A DNA stretch of 64,000 nucleotides from an uncultured Chitinophagaceae bacterium. GTDB taxonomy: Bacteria; Bacteroidota; Bacteroidia; Chitinophagales; Chitinophagaceae. Under the pieces are notes generated by a model. That model saw only the letters and a program-made list of their open reading frames with translations, was not told the DNA's origin and did no database searches. Where the stretch lies: NCBI GenBank assembly GCA_937907395.1, contig CALCII010000001.1, positions 56,534 to 120,533 of the forward strand. Reading direction: 5' to 3'. Below, one piece after another: positions 51,046 to 62,012 of the stretch. The position numbers were made by a program, and so were the translations under genes. The first letter of the stretch is position 1. Each line of letters starts with the position of its first letter.

Positions 51046-53709
51046 ATGACCAAAATTCTGTCTCTCATAAACCTTCTTTTTTTTCTTTTCTCTAATCTCA
51101 GTTTTGCACAAACACCCGCTTTAAAATGGGCAAAACGGTTGACTTCGGTGGCTTCAACAAGTGAGATTGTCTATGATGTACAATCTACAAGGGATAAAAA
51201 CTTTGTAGTGGTTGGGGCAGATAGTAGTGGCACAACTTTTCTTGGGCCGGAGTTCGTTACAAAATCATTGGCAGGTCGTGCCTGGATTACTAAAACAGAT
51301 ACCGAGGGTAATCGGATCTGGAAAAATACAATTGCAAATGCAACTAACTCTTCCTTCTTTTCGGTGGCTGCAGATGCGGATGGCGGCTTTGTAGCAGTAG
51401 GTTTTTATACTTCTGTATCACAGGCAGGTCAGGCGCTAATTGTAAAATATGATAAAGATGGAAATCGAATGTGGCAGAAAACATTTGGAGGTGATAATGA
51501 AGATCGGCTGTATTCAATCGTAAAAACAAAAACAAAGGGTTTTATAGCCGTTGGAGTTACCGCTTCTGTGAATGGAGATATAACCGGAAATCATGGAGTA
51601 GCGGGTACAAATGATGTTTGGTTAGTGAGGTTTGACGATGAAGGTAATATTTTATGGAGTAAATGTTTTGGGGGAGCTCAGTCTGATATTGGTTATGCGG
51701 TTGTTCAGAGTTCTGATTTTGGTTTTGTTGTTGGAGGAAAATCAAACTCTACTGATGGAAATCTGACAGAAAATAACGGTAGCGGTGATGGCTGGTTGTT
51801 GAAAACAGATAGTACAGGTATGCTTTTATGGCAAAAGAGTATGGGTGGAACTGCAGATGATGGATTTAACAAAGTAGTGATATCAAGCGATAATTCAATT
51901 TATGTTTCGGGAAGTTGTAATCCTACAGCATCAGGAATTATCAACGGATCCCTTGCCTCGAATAATGTATTTGTTGCAAGGTTTACTCCTATGGGAGCAC
52001 CTGTTTGGGGGAAAGCATTTGGAGGTACAAGTTATGATGTTGGATTTGATATTGACTTAAATTTTAATAGTTCACTTGTGGTGACTGGTTTTACAATGTC
52101 CAAAGATCAGGATGCAGTAGGGAATCCAAGTACTACCAGTGTATGGGTATTTGCAGCCTCATTTGATGGAAATCTTATCTGGCAAAAAAGTATTGGATCT
52201 ACCATTACAGGTACAGTCTTCGGGGCAGCTTCGGTTTGCATAGATGAGAATGATTTTTTTGTTACAGGAACCACAAGTGGTTCAACTAAAGGTGCCGCTG
52301 ATGGGTATGTGGCACAAATTGGAAATGCAAATACTATAAAAGGGACTCTTTATGTAGATGTGAACACAAATGCAATTTATGATCCTGGTGAATCTATGTT
52401 TAGTAATGCAGCTGTTCATATACAAAAAAATGGCACTACAGCGGATGCGATACCTTATAATGGAAATTTTATTGTTACAACAGATACAGGTACTTATTCA
52501 ACATCTGTAGTATTAAATAACCCATATTACATCGTCACACCTTCTAGTAGAACTAGTAGTTTTTCCAATTACTTAAATGTAGATTCATTTGGATTTGCAG
52601 TACAGCCTATATCCGGTAAACAGGATATCACAATCAGCTTTATTCCTACCGGTCCTGCCAGGCCCGGATTTAAATCTTACTACGTTTTGAATTATAAAAA
52701 TATAGGGACAACAACTATAAGCAGTGGGAGTGTAAAGTTGGTGAAGGATCCAAGGGTAATACTGACCGGAAGCACCCAGGTTCCTTCACAGATTAAAACT
52801 GATACAATCATTTGGAATTATACCAACCTGAGCCCTCTCAGTGTTGTAACGATTGGCCTGGAAATGCAAAATCCTGCGCCCCCTGTTCTTACTAATCTGG
52901 ATACTTTGAAGTTCTCAGCTGTAATTTTGCCAATAGCAGGTGACCTTACTCCAGCTGATGATACTACCTTTTTTCGCCAAAAAATAGTAGGTTCTTATGA
53001 TCCGAATGATAAACAGGAAAATTTTGCTGGAAGGATTTTGATAAGAGAAGTTAGCAGTGGTGCATATATAAATTATGTAATCCGGTTTCAGAATACCGGT
53101 AACGACACCGCTTTTACTGTACGTGTTATGGATACCCTTACTAATAAACTGGACTGGAACAGTTTTCAAATGATTGGAGCCAGTCATCCATATACATTGT
53201 CAGTCAAAGATGGCAATAAGATAGAGTGGGTATTTAATAATATTAATTTGCCTGATAGTTCAAAGAATCAGTTATTTAGTAATGGTTTTATTGCATTCAG
53301 GATTAAAGCCTCCAATACGGCTGTAATAAATGATGTGATTATAAATTCTTCAAGTATTTATTTTGACTATAATCAACCAGTGGTTACAAATTCAACAAAT
53401 ACAATTGTTGGAACAGAAATTACAACAGGCCTAAGAGATATTCAGTCTGGTGAAATGCAGTTGATACTTGGGCCAAACCCCAGCAATGGAACTACTAGAT
53501 TACAAATTTCTGGAACTAAGACTGGACGATTTGATCTGAGAATATTTGATAATTCTGGACGTGTAATTTGGCAAAAAATTGTTGAACGGAGGAATGAAGG
53601 TGAGCTTTTAAATATTCCGATTAATATGAATCAATTCTCATTTGGTATTTATTATATCCAATTACAGCAGAAAGATAGTAGTTGGTGGCAGAAACTTATT
53701 TTGCAATAG
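51046..53709 (+). CDS. Secreted beta-propeller-like protein with T9SS sorting domain
   Basis: 887 residues. Signal peptide MTKILSLINLLFFLFSNLSFAQ. Residues 25-430 hold about six to seven repeats of the type GNILWSKCFGGAQSDIGYAVVQSSDFGFVVGG, which suggests a beta-propeller. Then a CNA-B-like segment (KGTLYVDVNTNAIYDPGE), a DUF11/DUF7619-type domain (GSYDPNDKQENFAG...YINYVIRFQNTGND) and a type A sorting domain (LILGPNPSNG...WWQKLILQ). Likely cell-surface or released. AT-rich compared with its neighbours. Confidence 0.87.
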   Translation: MTKILSLINLLFFLFSNLSFAQTPALKWAKRLTSVASTSEIVYDVQSTRDKNFVVVGADSSGTTFLGPEFVTKSLAGRAWITKTDTEGNRIWKNTIANATNSSFFSVAADADGGFVAVGFYTSVSQAGQALIVKYDKDGNRMWQKTFGGDNEDRLYSIVKTKTKGFIAVGVTASVNGDITGNHGVAGTNDVWLVRFDDEGNILWSKCFGGAQSDIGYAVVQSSDFGFVVGGKSNSTDGNLTENNGSGDGWLLKTDSTGMLLWQKSMGGTADDGFNKVVISSDNSIYVSGSCNPTASGIINGSLASNNVFVARFTPMGAPVWGKAFGGTSYDVGFDIDLNFNSSLVVTGFTMSKDQDAVGNPSTTSVWVFAASFDGNLIWQKSIGSTITGTVFGAASVCIDENDFFVTGTTSGSTKGAADGYVAQIGNANTIKGTLYVDVNTNAIYDPGESMFSNAAVHIQKNGTTADAIPYNGNFIVTTDTGTYSTSVVLNNPYYIVTPSSRTSSFSNYLNVDSFGFAVQPISGKQDITISFIPTGPARPGFKSYYVLNYKNIGTTTISSGSVKLVKDPRVILTGSTQVPSQIKTDTIIWNYTNLSPLSVVTIGLEMQNPAPPVLTNLDTLKFSAVILPIAGDLTPADDTTFFRQKIVGSYDPNDKQENFAGRILIREVSSGAYINYVIRFQNTGNDTAFTVRVMDTLTNKLDWNSFQMIGASHPYTLSVKDGNKIEWVFNNINLPDSSKNQLFSNGFIAFRIKASNTAVINDVIINSSSIYFDYNQPVVTNSTNTIVGTEITTGLRDIQSGEMQLILGPNPSNGTTRLQISGTKTGRFDLRIFDNSGRVIWQKIVERRNEGELLNIPINMNQFSFGIYYIQLQQKDSSWWQKLILQ

Positions 53710-53740
53710 AATTTATATAAGGAAGATTAAGTTGCCAATA

Positions 53741-53820
53741 ATGGTTCAGGCCGCTAGCAGCGTCCCGACCTGATGCCCTGTTTCCCAAATGTAGAAGTGA
53801 GTGACACAACTAAAGACGAA
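53741..53820 (-). repeat. 80-bp interspersed repeat, copy 1
   Basis: Matches 63683-63762 over 80 bases without gaps. Perfect blocks are ATGGTTCAGGCCGCT, CAGCGTCCCGACC and AGTGAGTGACACAAC. On the minus strand both copies lie downstream of a strong terminator hairpin. Confidence 0.75.
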
Positions 53821-53853
53821 CAGGGTAATTTTGCCGACCACAATATATAAAAG

Positions 53854-53881
53854 AAAAACCCTGTTAGATAACAGGGTTTTA
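53854..53881. terminator. Bidirectional terminator between convergent T9SS genes
   Basis: CCCTGTTA-GA-TAACAGGG (53859-53876) with an A-run before and a T-run after. Confidence 0.9.
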
Positions 53882-53920
53882 TTTTTCATAGCCGGTGCCT
53901 GCCGGGAATACATCTGGTTA

Positions 53921-56900
53921 TTAATTCACTAAAAGTTTAAATGTTTGTTTGTTACCGGCTTCATCTGTCAGTACGAGGAAGTATGTTCCTGCTGCCAGCA
54001 TCTGTTTGCCGAATTCAATACTTCTGGAAGCAATACCTCCTGTGTAGTGAATGCTGGAACTGTAAATGATTTGTCCGGTTGTTGTAGTAAGATTTACTTT
54101 ATATAAACCCTGTGGCTGATTTTTAATTTCCAATGTTACATTTTGTTGAGTAACGATGGTGGGGAATACCCGTATGCCGCCTGTTTTGTTATCGAGTGTT
54201 ACTCTTACAGTGGTACTGTAATGATAAGTACCATCTAAGTCTACTGATTTAATACGGTAGTAATTGGTACCATCAAACGGGTTGGCATCAAACCACTGAT
54301 AGGTAACTGCTTTCTGCTGGTTGAGCGGAGCTTTGGATCCGATTTTGCTGAACGATACACCATCATTGCTGCGTTCCACTTCATAGCTGGCAAGATCTTC
54401 TTCATTGGCTACATCCCATTCCACTTTAATTCCGTTTGATTGGGGAGTGGCTTTCACCTGTGTAAATGTAACAGGTAAAGAGGATTGGGGTGGTGTGAAT
54501 ACCACATAGAAACGGCTGAGGCTCTTGCTGGCAGCAGCAGTAGTAACGCTGAACGGATATACAACAGTTGTACCGTTAAGAGGGACTACAGTACGGGTGT
54601 TGGTAAACTGGTCAACCAGGATGGCTGTTTGTCCGGTGTTGCCAAAATTTTCAGTCTGGAAGCGAAGTGCATAACCACGGGCGGTTGTATTCCAGAAAGG
54701 AAGGAAAATGGTATCGGTAGCAGTGGGCAACGGGCGACTTTCAATTGAAAGATAGCTGCTACCTCTTACCAGGCTGATATTTTCATCGAAGTTGTTGTAT
54801 TTATAAATGTCGTAAGGTTCATTGGTCCCGGCAGAATAACCAGCGCCAAAACGTACCAATGCTCCATCCATAAACCCTTCCATAACGGTGCCGGTTGCAC
54901 GATACAGTTGCACACGGAATTTTGGAATTGCCGCTCCTTGTGTACCGGTTACACGGAAAGAACTGATATTTCCTCTGTTTCCTGTTTTATCGGTTTCTTT
55001 TACAGTCATGCTTACAGATGAAGCTGTGTTGGAGGCTTTACGTTGAACCATGAAAGCCTGGCCGGAATTCACACGTAAGAAACTGTCTACTGAAATTCCT
55101 TCACAATCAGCACAATCATAATTACCGGCACCATCAAAACTGATACTTCTGTAACCACCAAGACTGTTTACACCTGCAGTTTTATCGCCATCCCAGATCC
55201 AGAAGTTGCGTTCAAATTTGGTGTTGTTGCCTTCACCATTGTTGTAAACGTGATCGAGGTCAATTGGGGCTGCGTATGGGTTTGACATCACGCCGTAAGT
55301 GGCGCTGATAGTTGTACTGTTTGTTTTATTTCCTTGCTTGAGCTGGCCTTTAAAACGGAAAGTTGTTGAACCTTCTGTTGTATTGAGCTGACTTCTGTCG
55401 CCTCTCACAAACACAAGGTATCCATCCTGGTTAGGTACTGCATTAAAGTTGGGTGTATTGGATGCAGATGCCCAACTGCCTGTGCCATTAATATGTGTAT
55501 AGAAACGTACAGAAGAAGAGCTACCGTTGATAATCAGATCAGCACCCATTGAAGCTGCATTGCTGCAGGAACTCATACTGTTTGCAGTAATGAGTGTACC
55601 ATAACCGGTAGCAGCTGGAGCTGGTAATCCGCTTCCTGCACAATAAGGTGCGGGGTATTCAACAGCGGCACCATTTTGCTGGCGAACCAATTGTTGACGG
55701 AGTGTATAATTACCGGTAACAGGAATGGTGATAAAACGCCATGTACGTTTGGCGGGAATAAAACGTTCCACTTCCACTTCTCCTTCAATAGCTGTACAAC
55801 TGGTACAACCTTCAATTTCGGATACCCAGGCTGTTCCCAGTGAATCGGACTGCAGTACAAGGTTTCCAGAGCTGATTAATTTAGATGAGCTTTTTACTGT
55901 AACAGAACCCGCATCTGCACCTGATGTAATGTGTAAACGATTACCAAGAGTAGCAGAAGCATTTGCTCCGAATGTAAAACGACGCAGGTAGTTTCCTGTC
56001 CCTGCATTTTTAAAATAAAGCGTGCCGGCAGTATTGGCTTCATTGATCGTAAGGTTGGATTTACGTGATCCTTTCAATGCATTATTCACAGAACCATTGA
56101 AGCTTCCTTTTAATACCAGTGTATTGGAGTCAATACTAAGGTCACCTGCAGTAAGTGTTACTGCACCAATAGTGGTATTTCCTTTCAGTTTGGCACCGTT
56201 GCTGTTGTTCAGTTCAATACCGCCATCAAATATACCGGTGTTAATTGTTTGTTCTGCAACACCATCATACAGGATGTTGAAGCTCCAGGTAATACCATCG
56301 GGCAGCGGACTAGCACTGGTGTTCTGCGTGCGGAGTTTTCCGTTTCCGTTTACAGCGAATGAATTACCAATTTGTAATTGGTTGGTACCCATATTTAATT
56401 CCGCATCGTTGTCAATAGTAAGTGTAGCATTTACCAGCAGGTTGCCGTTAGTTACAGTTTTGGAACCAGATCCACTAAGTGTAAGATGATGATAGTTCAG
56501 GATCGGTATATTTTGCGCACCTTGTTTATTATAAGCAACAGTTGTACCATTGGCAGGGGCCAAAGTTCCTGATAGGAGATTGAGTTCACCTCCGATGTTC
56601 AAAGTAACAGTGTTTCCACCCATTGCTAGTTTGGTCCCATTTTTATCAATCGTCATATTTGCGAACGACTGCGTTGCAACTGTTCCGGAAATAAACTGAT
56701 CAACGGTTTTGTTTCTGAAATACAGGGTTGAATTTCCAGCTGTAAATGAACCTCCGTTATTTACCCAGTTCCCCTGGTTTAAAATAATTTGTGTAGTTGA
56801 TACACTGAAGTTTCCTGCTTCCAGTATGATGGTGCCGGATAAAGTAAGTGTGTCCAGTGATGTGGTGATTACGGTTTGTCCGGGTTTATTAATCACCAGG

Positions 56901-59900
56901 TTGTAAAAGTTTTGTTTACGGGCTATGCCACCATAAAGCATACCGGGAACTGGAACCAATCCGTTAGTAAATCCGACTGTACTGGTGTTGGGAATAAAAG
57001 TTCCGTTATTGATCCAGTTACCAGTAATATTGAGATCCGTTTGAAGGGTAAGTGAACCACTGATGGTAATATTGTTGAGAGTGGTAACGGCTGTTCCACT
57101 AATAGAACTGGTATTATTGAAAACAAATGTACCTGTTGCAGCATTGATGGTACCATTGTTTACAAGGTTACCAGCAAGCACATGTGAAAAACTTCCTGCT
57201 GTAAAATTGCTATTCACTGTCAGATTACCATTTACCGTAACAGCTCCATTTGCTGTTTTGGTATTGGAACCCCCGAGCACCAGGTGGTGATAGGAGAAAG
57301 CAGGAATCTGTTGATTGGTTGTACCATTGAAATCTACAGTGCTGCCTGTTACAATGTATGTTGTTGTTGTATCTGTTGGAGAAAATATTCCTGAGATGCC
57401 AATTATTCCGGAATTATTTAATGTAACTGTACGAGTTCCATTGTTGCTGATTGTTAAGTTGCTATAATTAAGAGTGTTGATGATTTGATTTCCTGCACCT
57501 GAAAAATCAACAGTTAGTCCGGTTAATGTTTTGTTCGTTATCGGGTATTGACTGTTAAAATCTGCAGTTGCAATTGTACGTGTCACTTTCACAGTTCCGT
57601 TTCCTGTAAGGGTACCTGTTCCACCAATTGTATTGGAAACTCCTGGTGTTAAAATGGAATTTGCATTTATAGTAAGGATACCAGAAGCAGTTAGATTGGC
57701 AGTTGTGGTTACCGGTTGTGTGGTATTGGCAATTGTCAATGTGCTAAAGGCTGTAACTGTACTGCCGCCAATGTTTTGTGCTGCAGATCCCGATAGGATT
57801 ATAGTGCTGGTTCCGGCTGTTAAAGTACCGTTGTTCGTCCAGTTACCACTTACCGTATGTATAAAATTGCCGGCAGTAAAGTTATTACTGATTGTTACGT
57901 CACCGGTAATTGTGAGTGCACCTGTTGCTGATTTTGTACCGGCACCACTGAATGTGATATGGTTGAAATTGCCGGCGTTAATAGTGGCAGAACTATTGCC
58001 ATTGAAATCGATTGTACTATTAGTCGCATTGAAGGTGCCGTTTTTATTCCAGTTACCACTTACTGAATGTGTAAAGGAACCAGCAGTAAAATTATTGCTG
58101 ATGGTTACATTACCTGTGATGGTGAGTGCACCTGTTGCTGATTTTGTACCGGCTCCGCTGAATGTGATATGATTGAAATTACCGGCACTGATGGAAGCTA
58201 CATTGCTGCCATTGAAATCGATGGTACTTCCGTTTGCAATGAAAGTGCCGTTATTTGTCCAGTTGGCACCAACTGTATGAGTGAACGCACCACTGATGAA
58301 AGTGGCTCCGGATCCAATGGTAACACTTCCTGCAGTATTGATGGCAGCTCCTGCGGTGGTAGAGGTATTTGCGTCACTGATAGAGAAATTACCTTGTACA
58401 GAAATTACCGATCCGGGCATTGTTTTAATTGCACCGCCGCTGAGATTTAAGTTGCCATAAGTTTCTGCTGTTATAGTTTGTGTATTGCCACTGTAATTTG
58501 TATTACTTGTGGCACCAAATGTTTTGGTGCCTCCACCTGATACGGTAACCATGGTGGAAGAACCCATAAGGTTAAAGGTAGCACCATTGCTTACACTGAA
58601 ATTCCGGCCACTTGCAAGGGTGATTGAGTTGTCATTATTACTGAAGCTGCCACTTTGTATCGACAGATTTCCTTTGATATATGTTCCGGTTACAGGACCA
58701 CTTATCGAAGCACCATCACCTGTACTGTTAACAATAACATTGTTAAATGTAATTGTGCTAATTCCAATGGGAATCGTTTGTGCATTATTGGTACTGTTGA
58801 AATTAACAGTGGAAGTGGCTGGGGTAAGAACACCATATCCATTTGTAATATAAAAATTGCCACCTATTTCTAATGTTCCTGCGCCTGAAAAAACAACCTG
58901 GCTCTGTAATCCATCCGATGACCGTGAAGATAATACAAGGTCACCACCTACAGAAAGTTTTCCGGTTGATATAGTAATCAGATTGATACGGTCATTGTTG
59001 GTAGCTGTATTACCGTTAGCCAGACGAACATCACCCGATACAGTCAATGTACCTGCATTCAGGTTGATAGCAGATGTGGCAGTATTGTTTGGCTTATTCA
59101 TTTGCACAATTCCATTTACTGTAAGTGTGCTTGTTGCGGATGTAAAGTTCAACGTGCCGGCATTGGATGTGTTATTAGACCCAATGATCAATTTTGTACA
59201 AACTGCATTGTATCCAGATGGAATGGTAACAGTACGGCTGGAATATCCTTCGCTGATAAAAACAAAGTCATTGGGACCAGGGACACTTGAACCACCCGGC
59301 CCACCACTAAAGAATGACCATGTACTGGTAGAATTCCAGTTGCCATTTGCCACGGCATAGCGGGCATTCCCAACAACAATGTTGCCTGGTACATAAGTGA
59401 TAGAATAGTTACTTTCCTGAAAGGTTCCTCCTGTTGCAGCAGTAGGTGTGGCACTGTTAGGATAAGTGCCTGTACTTGCAAATAATGTCGGGCCTGTCCC
59501 AGAGTATATCATAGTTACTGAACCAATTGTTTCATTACCCATCAAGCCCTCTGCATTAAAATCTAAGATGCCTGTAGCAGGTGAAACTAAAATTGTAAAG
59601 TATGATTTAAACACATCTGTAGCTGTAATTGTAAGTGGTGCAGGAGAGATTGTAGCATTTAAAACCGGTTGTGTGATTGTATAATTGCCGGATGGTGCTG
59701 CATATCCACTAATGGTTACCGTTTTCTCACCTGCACTCTCGTCTGAAAAAGCAGCTATTGCTGAACCAACCACAGAAAAACTTTCGCTGTTTTGTAAGCC
59801 TATATAAAAAGGAGTTCCATTAATGGTAACTGCTGTAGTTCCATCATATATTTTATTAGAAGCGGTAATACCACTAATTGTAAGTGCCGCTGGCAATACA

Positions 59901-61816
59901 GTCAAACTTCCATTTACATAACTGATAGAATAATTACTTAATCCTGTTCCTGTAGCAGAAGAAAGTGCAATTGTGAAAGGTGAACCAGCAACAACTGCAT
60001 TTGCAGCCAGGCCTCCGGTTGTAAAAGTCACACTGTTTACCACATCATTGTTTACTAACCCTGAGGTTGTGAATTCTAATGAACTTAATGTAATTGCCTG
60101 TCCGTATGTTTTATTAACATTATTTGCAGTAATCGTTAATGCTGCCTGTGAAACAGAACCAGTATATGCATTATAAGTAATATTATAATTGCCGGCGAGG
60201 AATCCACCACCACCCGTTGCTGCCGAAGGAGTAACCATGTAGGATGAACCTGCAGCTGTAGTAGTTGCTGTACCTGCTGAGTTGGGTGTCAATGTAACAC
60301 TTGTAACAGTGTTGCCGTTGATGAGTCCGCTAACTGTAAAATCGTTGCTGCTGCTGCCGGTTGTTAAAGCAGTACCATACACTTTTTCGGGCCCTGTAGC
60401 AGAAATAGTAAGCAGGGGGCGTGTGTCTGTGGTTACATTCAGCTTTCCGGTAGTGCCTGTAAAATAGGTATTGTCTTTATTTGTAGCAGAAGAAGAGGTG
60501 CTGCCCCATGTTCCTGCATTTTTTCCAAAAGTACCCAGAGTAAGTGTGCTTACATTATAAGTAGTGCCTGCATTTAATGCTGCCAACGTTCCTGAAATGT
60601 AAAGATTGCCGGAAATGGTTACAGTTGCACCCAGTGTTTTTGTGCCGCTTCCTGTTAATGCCAGATCACCATAAGCGTCATTTGAAACGGTTTGATTGCT
60701 TCCTATATAATTAACCTGGCTGCTGGCTCCGAAAGTTTTAGAACCAGTACCTGATACTGTAACCATTGTAGAAGTACCGGAAAGTTCAAACGTTCCACCA
60801 TTGGAAACTGTAAAGTTATCTCCGTCTCCAAGTGTAATTGTAAAACCACCATTCTTCAGGATGCCTCCATTTTCAACCGTAAGAACCGGACTGGATTGAT
60901 TGGCCGTTACTGTAACGGTATGACCATTACGAATGTTTACAGATACATCTCCATTAGTGGGAGTGGTAGTAGCATTTACCCAGGTGGTACCACCGTCTGT
61001 GGATTGTTGCCAGGTGGCAGTGCTGTTCCAGTTTCCGGAACTGAGTGAACGGAATTGTTTTGCAGGAAGTAAGGCCAGCAACATACCGCCCCATCGGGTA
61101 GAAGCAGAAATTGCTTTTGATCCGTTGCTTGTAGTTCCGGTTGTAGTTTTTTTAATATAAGCAAGACCTGCAGAGGGATCGGAGGTAGAATATATTGTAT
61201 ATGCTTGTGTCATCACACTGGCTCCCGTTGTCCAGTTGCCAGCAGTAAAAGTAGTTCCCGGATTGCTTATTTGAGCTATGAAAAGAACCAAAGCATTGTC
61301 TGTTAGAGTTGATATAGCAGGAGCAGAAATTGTGTTATTGGTTCCTGATGCAGAGGAACCATTGACTTCAATACCTCCACCTGTATTTGTATTTACGCCA
61401 CGAAAAGCAGTGATCCCGGCAGCGATTCCTGTTTGATTAGTGGTGCCCCAGCCAAATGTAAAACTGGCGGCAGCAATATCGGTGGCAGTTGCAACCTTAT
61501 ATGAGATGTAAGCCCAACGTCCGGTTGAAGCAACCTGGTAAGATTTAACTTTTGTCCAGCCACTTGGTACAGTTGAAGGATCTGATCCTGTTCCACGATT
61601 GGTGATGTTGGCAATCATCAGGTCGCCAACAGACAATCCCGTTGGTTTTGTGATAGCCACACTTGCTGCATTTGCGGCAGCTTTTGTTTGGGAGTTTACA
61701 ACAGTAATTTGTGCTGATAAGTTTACAGCAAAAATGAACTGTACAAACAGTAACACTAAGAGTTGAACAAGAGTTCGTTTTTTCTCAATCTGAATGATAA
61801 GGTAATTCGCTTTCAT
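53921..61816 (-). CDS. Giant T9SS-sorted repeat protein with MBG/YDG domains
   Basis: About 2,631 residues from ATG 61816; an ATG at 61831 would add five residues. Signal sequence around LLVLLFVQFIFAVNLSAQ. The order is an N-terminal beta-sandwich domain (about 45-260), MBG-like (KTYGQAITLSSLEF) and YDG-like (NKIYDGTTAVTING) modules around 470-820, and a long beta-helix-like region with many GTKT-type repeats (GNFNHITFSGAGTKSATGALTITG, with two DNA-level copies 210 bases apart near 57900-58190). Next is a DUF-free region with a fibronectin-like module (KVEWDVANEEDLASYEVERS) and a type A sorting domain (IRVFPTIVTQ...FKLLVN). Probably a surface adhesin. Confidence 0.9.
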   Translation of the reverse strand: MKANYLIIQIEKKRTLVQLLVLLFVQFIFAVNLSAQITVVNSQTKAAANAASVAITKPTGLSVGDLMIANITNRGTGSDPSTVPSGWTKVKSYQVASTGRWAYISYKVATATDIAAASFTFGWGTTNQTGIAAGITAFRGVNTNTGGGIEVNGSSASGTNNTISAPAISTLTDNALVLFIAQISNPGTTFTAGNWTTGASVMTQAYTIYSTSDPSAGLAYIKKTTTGTTSNGSKAISASTRWGGMLLALLPAKQFRSLSSGNWNSTATWQQSTDGGTTWVNATTTPTNGDVSVNIRNGHTVTVTANQSSPVLTVENGGILKNGGFTITLGDGDNFTVSNGGTFELSGTSTMVTVSGTGSKTFGASSQVNYIGSNQTVSNDAYGDLALTGSGTKTLGATVTISGNLYISGTLAALNAGTTYNVSTLTLGTFGKNAGTWGSTSSSATNKDNTYFTGTTGKLNVTTDTRPLLTISATGPEKVYGTALTTGSSSNDFTVSGLINGNTVTSVTLTPNSAGTATTTAAGSSYMVTPSAATGGGGFLAGNYNITYNAYTGSVSQAALTITANNVNKTYGQAITLSSLEFTTSGLVNNDVVNSVTFTTGGLAANAVVAGSPFTIALSSATGTGLSNYSISYVNGSLTVLPAALTISGITASNKIYDGTTAVTINGTPFYIGLQNSESFSVVGSAIAAFSDESAGEKTVTISGYAAPSGNYTITQPVLNATISPAPLTITATDVFKSYFTILVSPATGILDFNAEGLMGNETIGSVTMIYSGTGPTLFASTGTYPNSATPTAATGGTFQESNYSITYVPGNIVVGNARYAVANGNWNSTSTWSFFSGGPGGSSVPGPNDFVFISEGYSSRTVTIPSGYNAVCTKLIIGSNNTSNAGTLNFTSATSTLTVNGIVQMNKPNNTATSAINLNAGTLTVSGDVRLANGNTATNNDRINLITISTGKLSVGGDLVLSSRSSDGLQSQVVFSGAGTLEIGGNFYITNGYGVLTPATSTVNFNSTNNAQTIPIGISTITFNNVIVNSTGDGASISGPVTGTYIKGNLSIQSGSFSNNDNSITLASGRNFSVSNGATFNLMGSSTMVTVSGGGTKTFGATSNTNYSGNTQTITAETYGNLNLSGGAIKTMPGSVISVQGNFSISDANTSTTAGAAINTAGSVTIGSGATFISGAFTHTVGANWTNNGTFIANGSTIDFNGSNVASISAGNFNHITFSGAGTKSATGALTITGNVTISNNFTAGSFTHSVSGNWNKNGTFNATNSTIDFNGNSSATINAGNFNHITFSGAGTKSATGALTITGDVTISNNFTAGNFIHTVSGNWTNNGTLTAGTSTIILSGSAAQNIGGSTVTAFSTLTIANTTQPVTTTANLTASGILTINANSILTPGVSNTIGGTGTLTGNGTVKVTRTIATADFNSQYPITNKTLTGLTVDFSGAGNQIINTLNYSNLTISNNGTRTVTLNNSGIIGISGIFSPTDTTTTYIVTGSTVDFNGTTNQQIPAFSYHHLVLGGSNTKTANGAVTVNGNLTVNSNFTAGSFSHVLAGNLVNNGTINAATGTFVFNNTSSISGTAVTTLNNITISGSLTLQTDLNITGNWINNGTFIPNTSTVGFTNGLVPVPGMLYGGIARKQNFYNLVINKPGQTVITTSLDTLTLSGTIILEAGNFSVSTTQIILNQGNWVNNGGSFTAGNSTLYFRNKTVDQFISGTVATQSFANMTIDKNGTKLAMGGNTVTLNIGGELNLLSGTLAPANGTTVAYNKQGAQNIPILNYHHLTLSGSGSKTVTNGNLLVNATLTIDNDAELNMGTNQLQIGNSFAVNGNGKLRTQNTSASPLPDGITWSFNILYDGVAEQTINTGIFDGGIELNNSNGAKLKGNTTIGAVTLTAGDLSIDSNTLVLKGSFNGSVNNALKGSRKSNLTINEANTAGTLYFKNAGTGNYLRRFTFGANASATLGNRLHITSGADAGSVTVKSSSKLISSGNLVLQSDSLGTAWVSEIEGCTSCTAIEGEVEVERFIPAKRTWRFITIPVTGNYTLRQQLVRQQNGAAVEYPAPYCAGSGLPAPAATGYGTLITANSMSSCSNAASMGADLIINGSSSSVRFYTHINGTGSWASASNTPNFNAVPNQDGYLVFVRGDRSQLNTTEGSTTFRFKGQLKQGNKTNSTTISATYGVMSNPYAAPIDLDHVYNNGEGNNTKFERNFWIWDGDKTAGVNSLGGYRSISFDGAGNYDCADCEGISVDSFLRVNSGQAFMVQRKASNTASSVSMTVKETDKTGNRGNISSFRVTGTQGAAIPKFRVQLYRATGTVMEGFMDGALVRFGAGYSAGTNEPYDIYKYNNFDENISLVRGSSYLSIESRPLPTATDTIFLPFWNTTARGYALRFQTENFGNTGQTAILVDQFTNTRTVVPLNGTTVVYPFSVTTAAASKSLSRFYVVFTPPQSSLPVTFTQVKATPQSNGIKVEWDVANEEDLASYEVERSNDGVSFSKIGSKAPLNQQKAVTYQWFDANPFDGTNYYRIKSVDLDGTYHYSTTVRVTLDNKTGGIRVFPTIVTQQNVTLEIKNQPQGLYKVNLTTTTGQIIYSSSIHYTGGIASRSIEFGKQMLAAGTYFLVLTDEAGNKQTFKLLVN

Positions 61817-62012
61817 AATCTGCTTTCGCATTTTTGGGTACAGCTGCCACCTGATTCCGGACAAAGAACACAAGTGAACCATGCCGGGCGAACAGCGGTT
61901 TAAAAATTTAATTAGTAAGACTTACGGTATTCAGGTACGGTCTGTCAATGAGGATAATTATGATTCTTAGCGTAGATGATCTGCTGATCTGGGAATCGTA
62001 TCAGATCGGATG

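Noticed and set aside
57633..58172. Long plus-strand frames opposite the giant surface gene (also 56022-56489 and 58857-59360)
   Set aside because: They mirror the Thr/Ser/Gly-rich repeats of the real gene, show biased V/P/L composition and have no start context.
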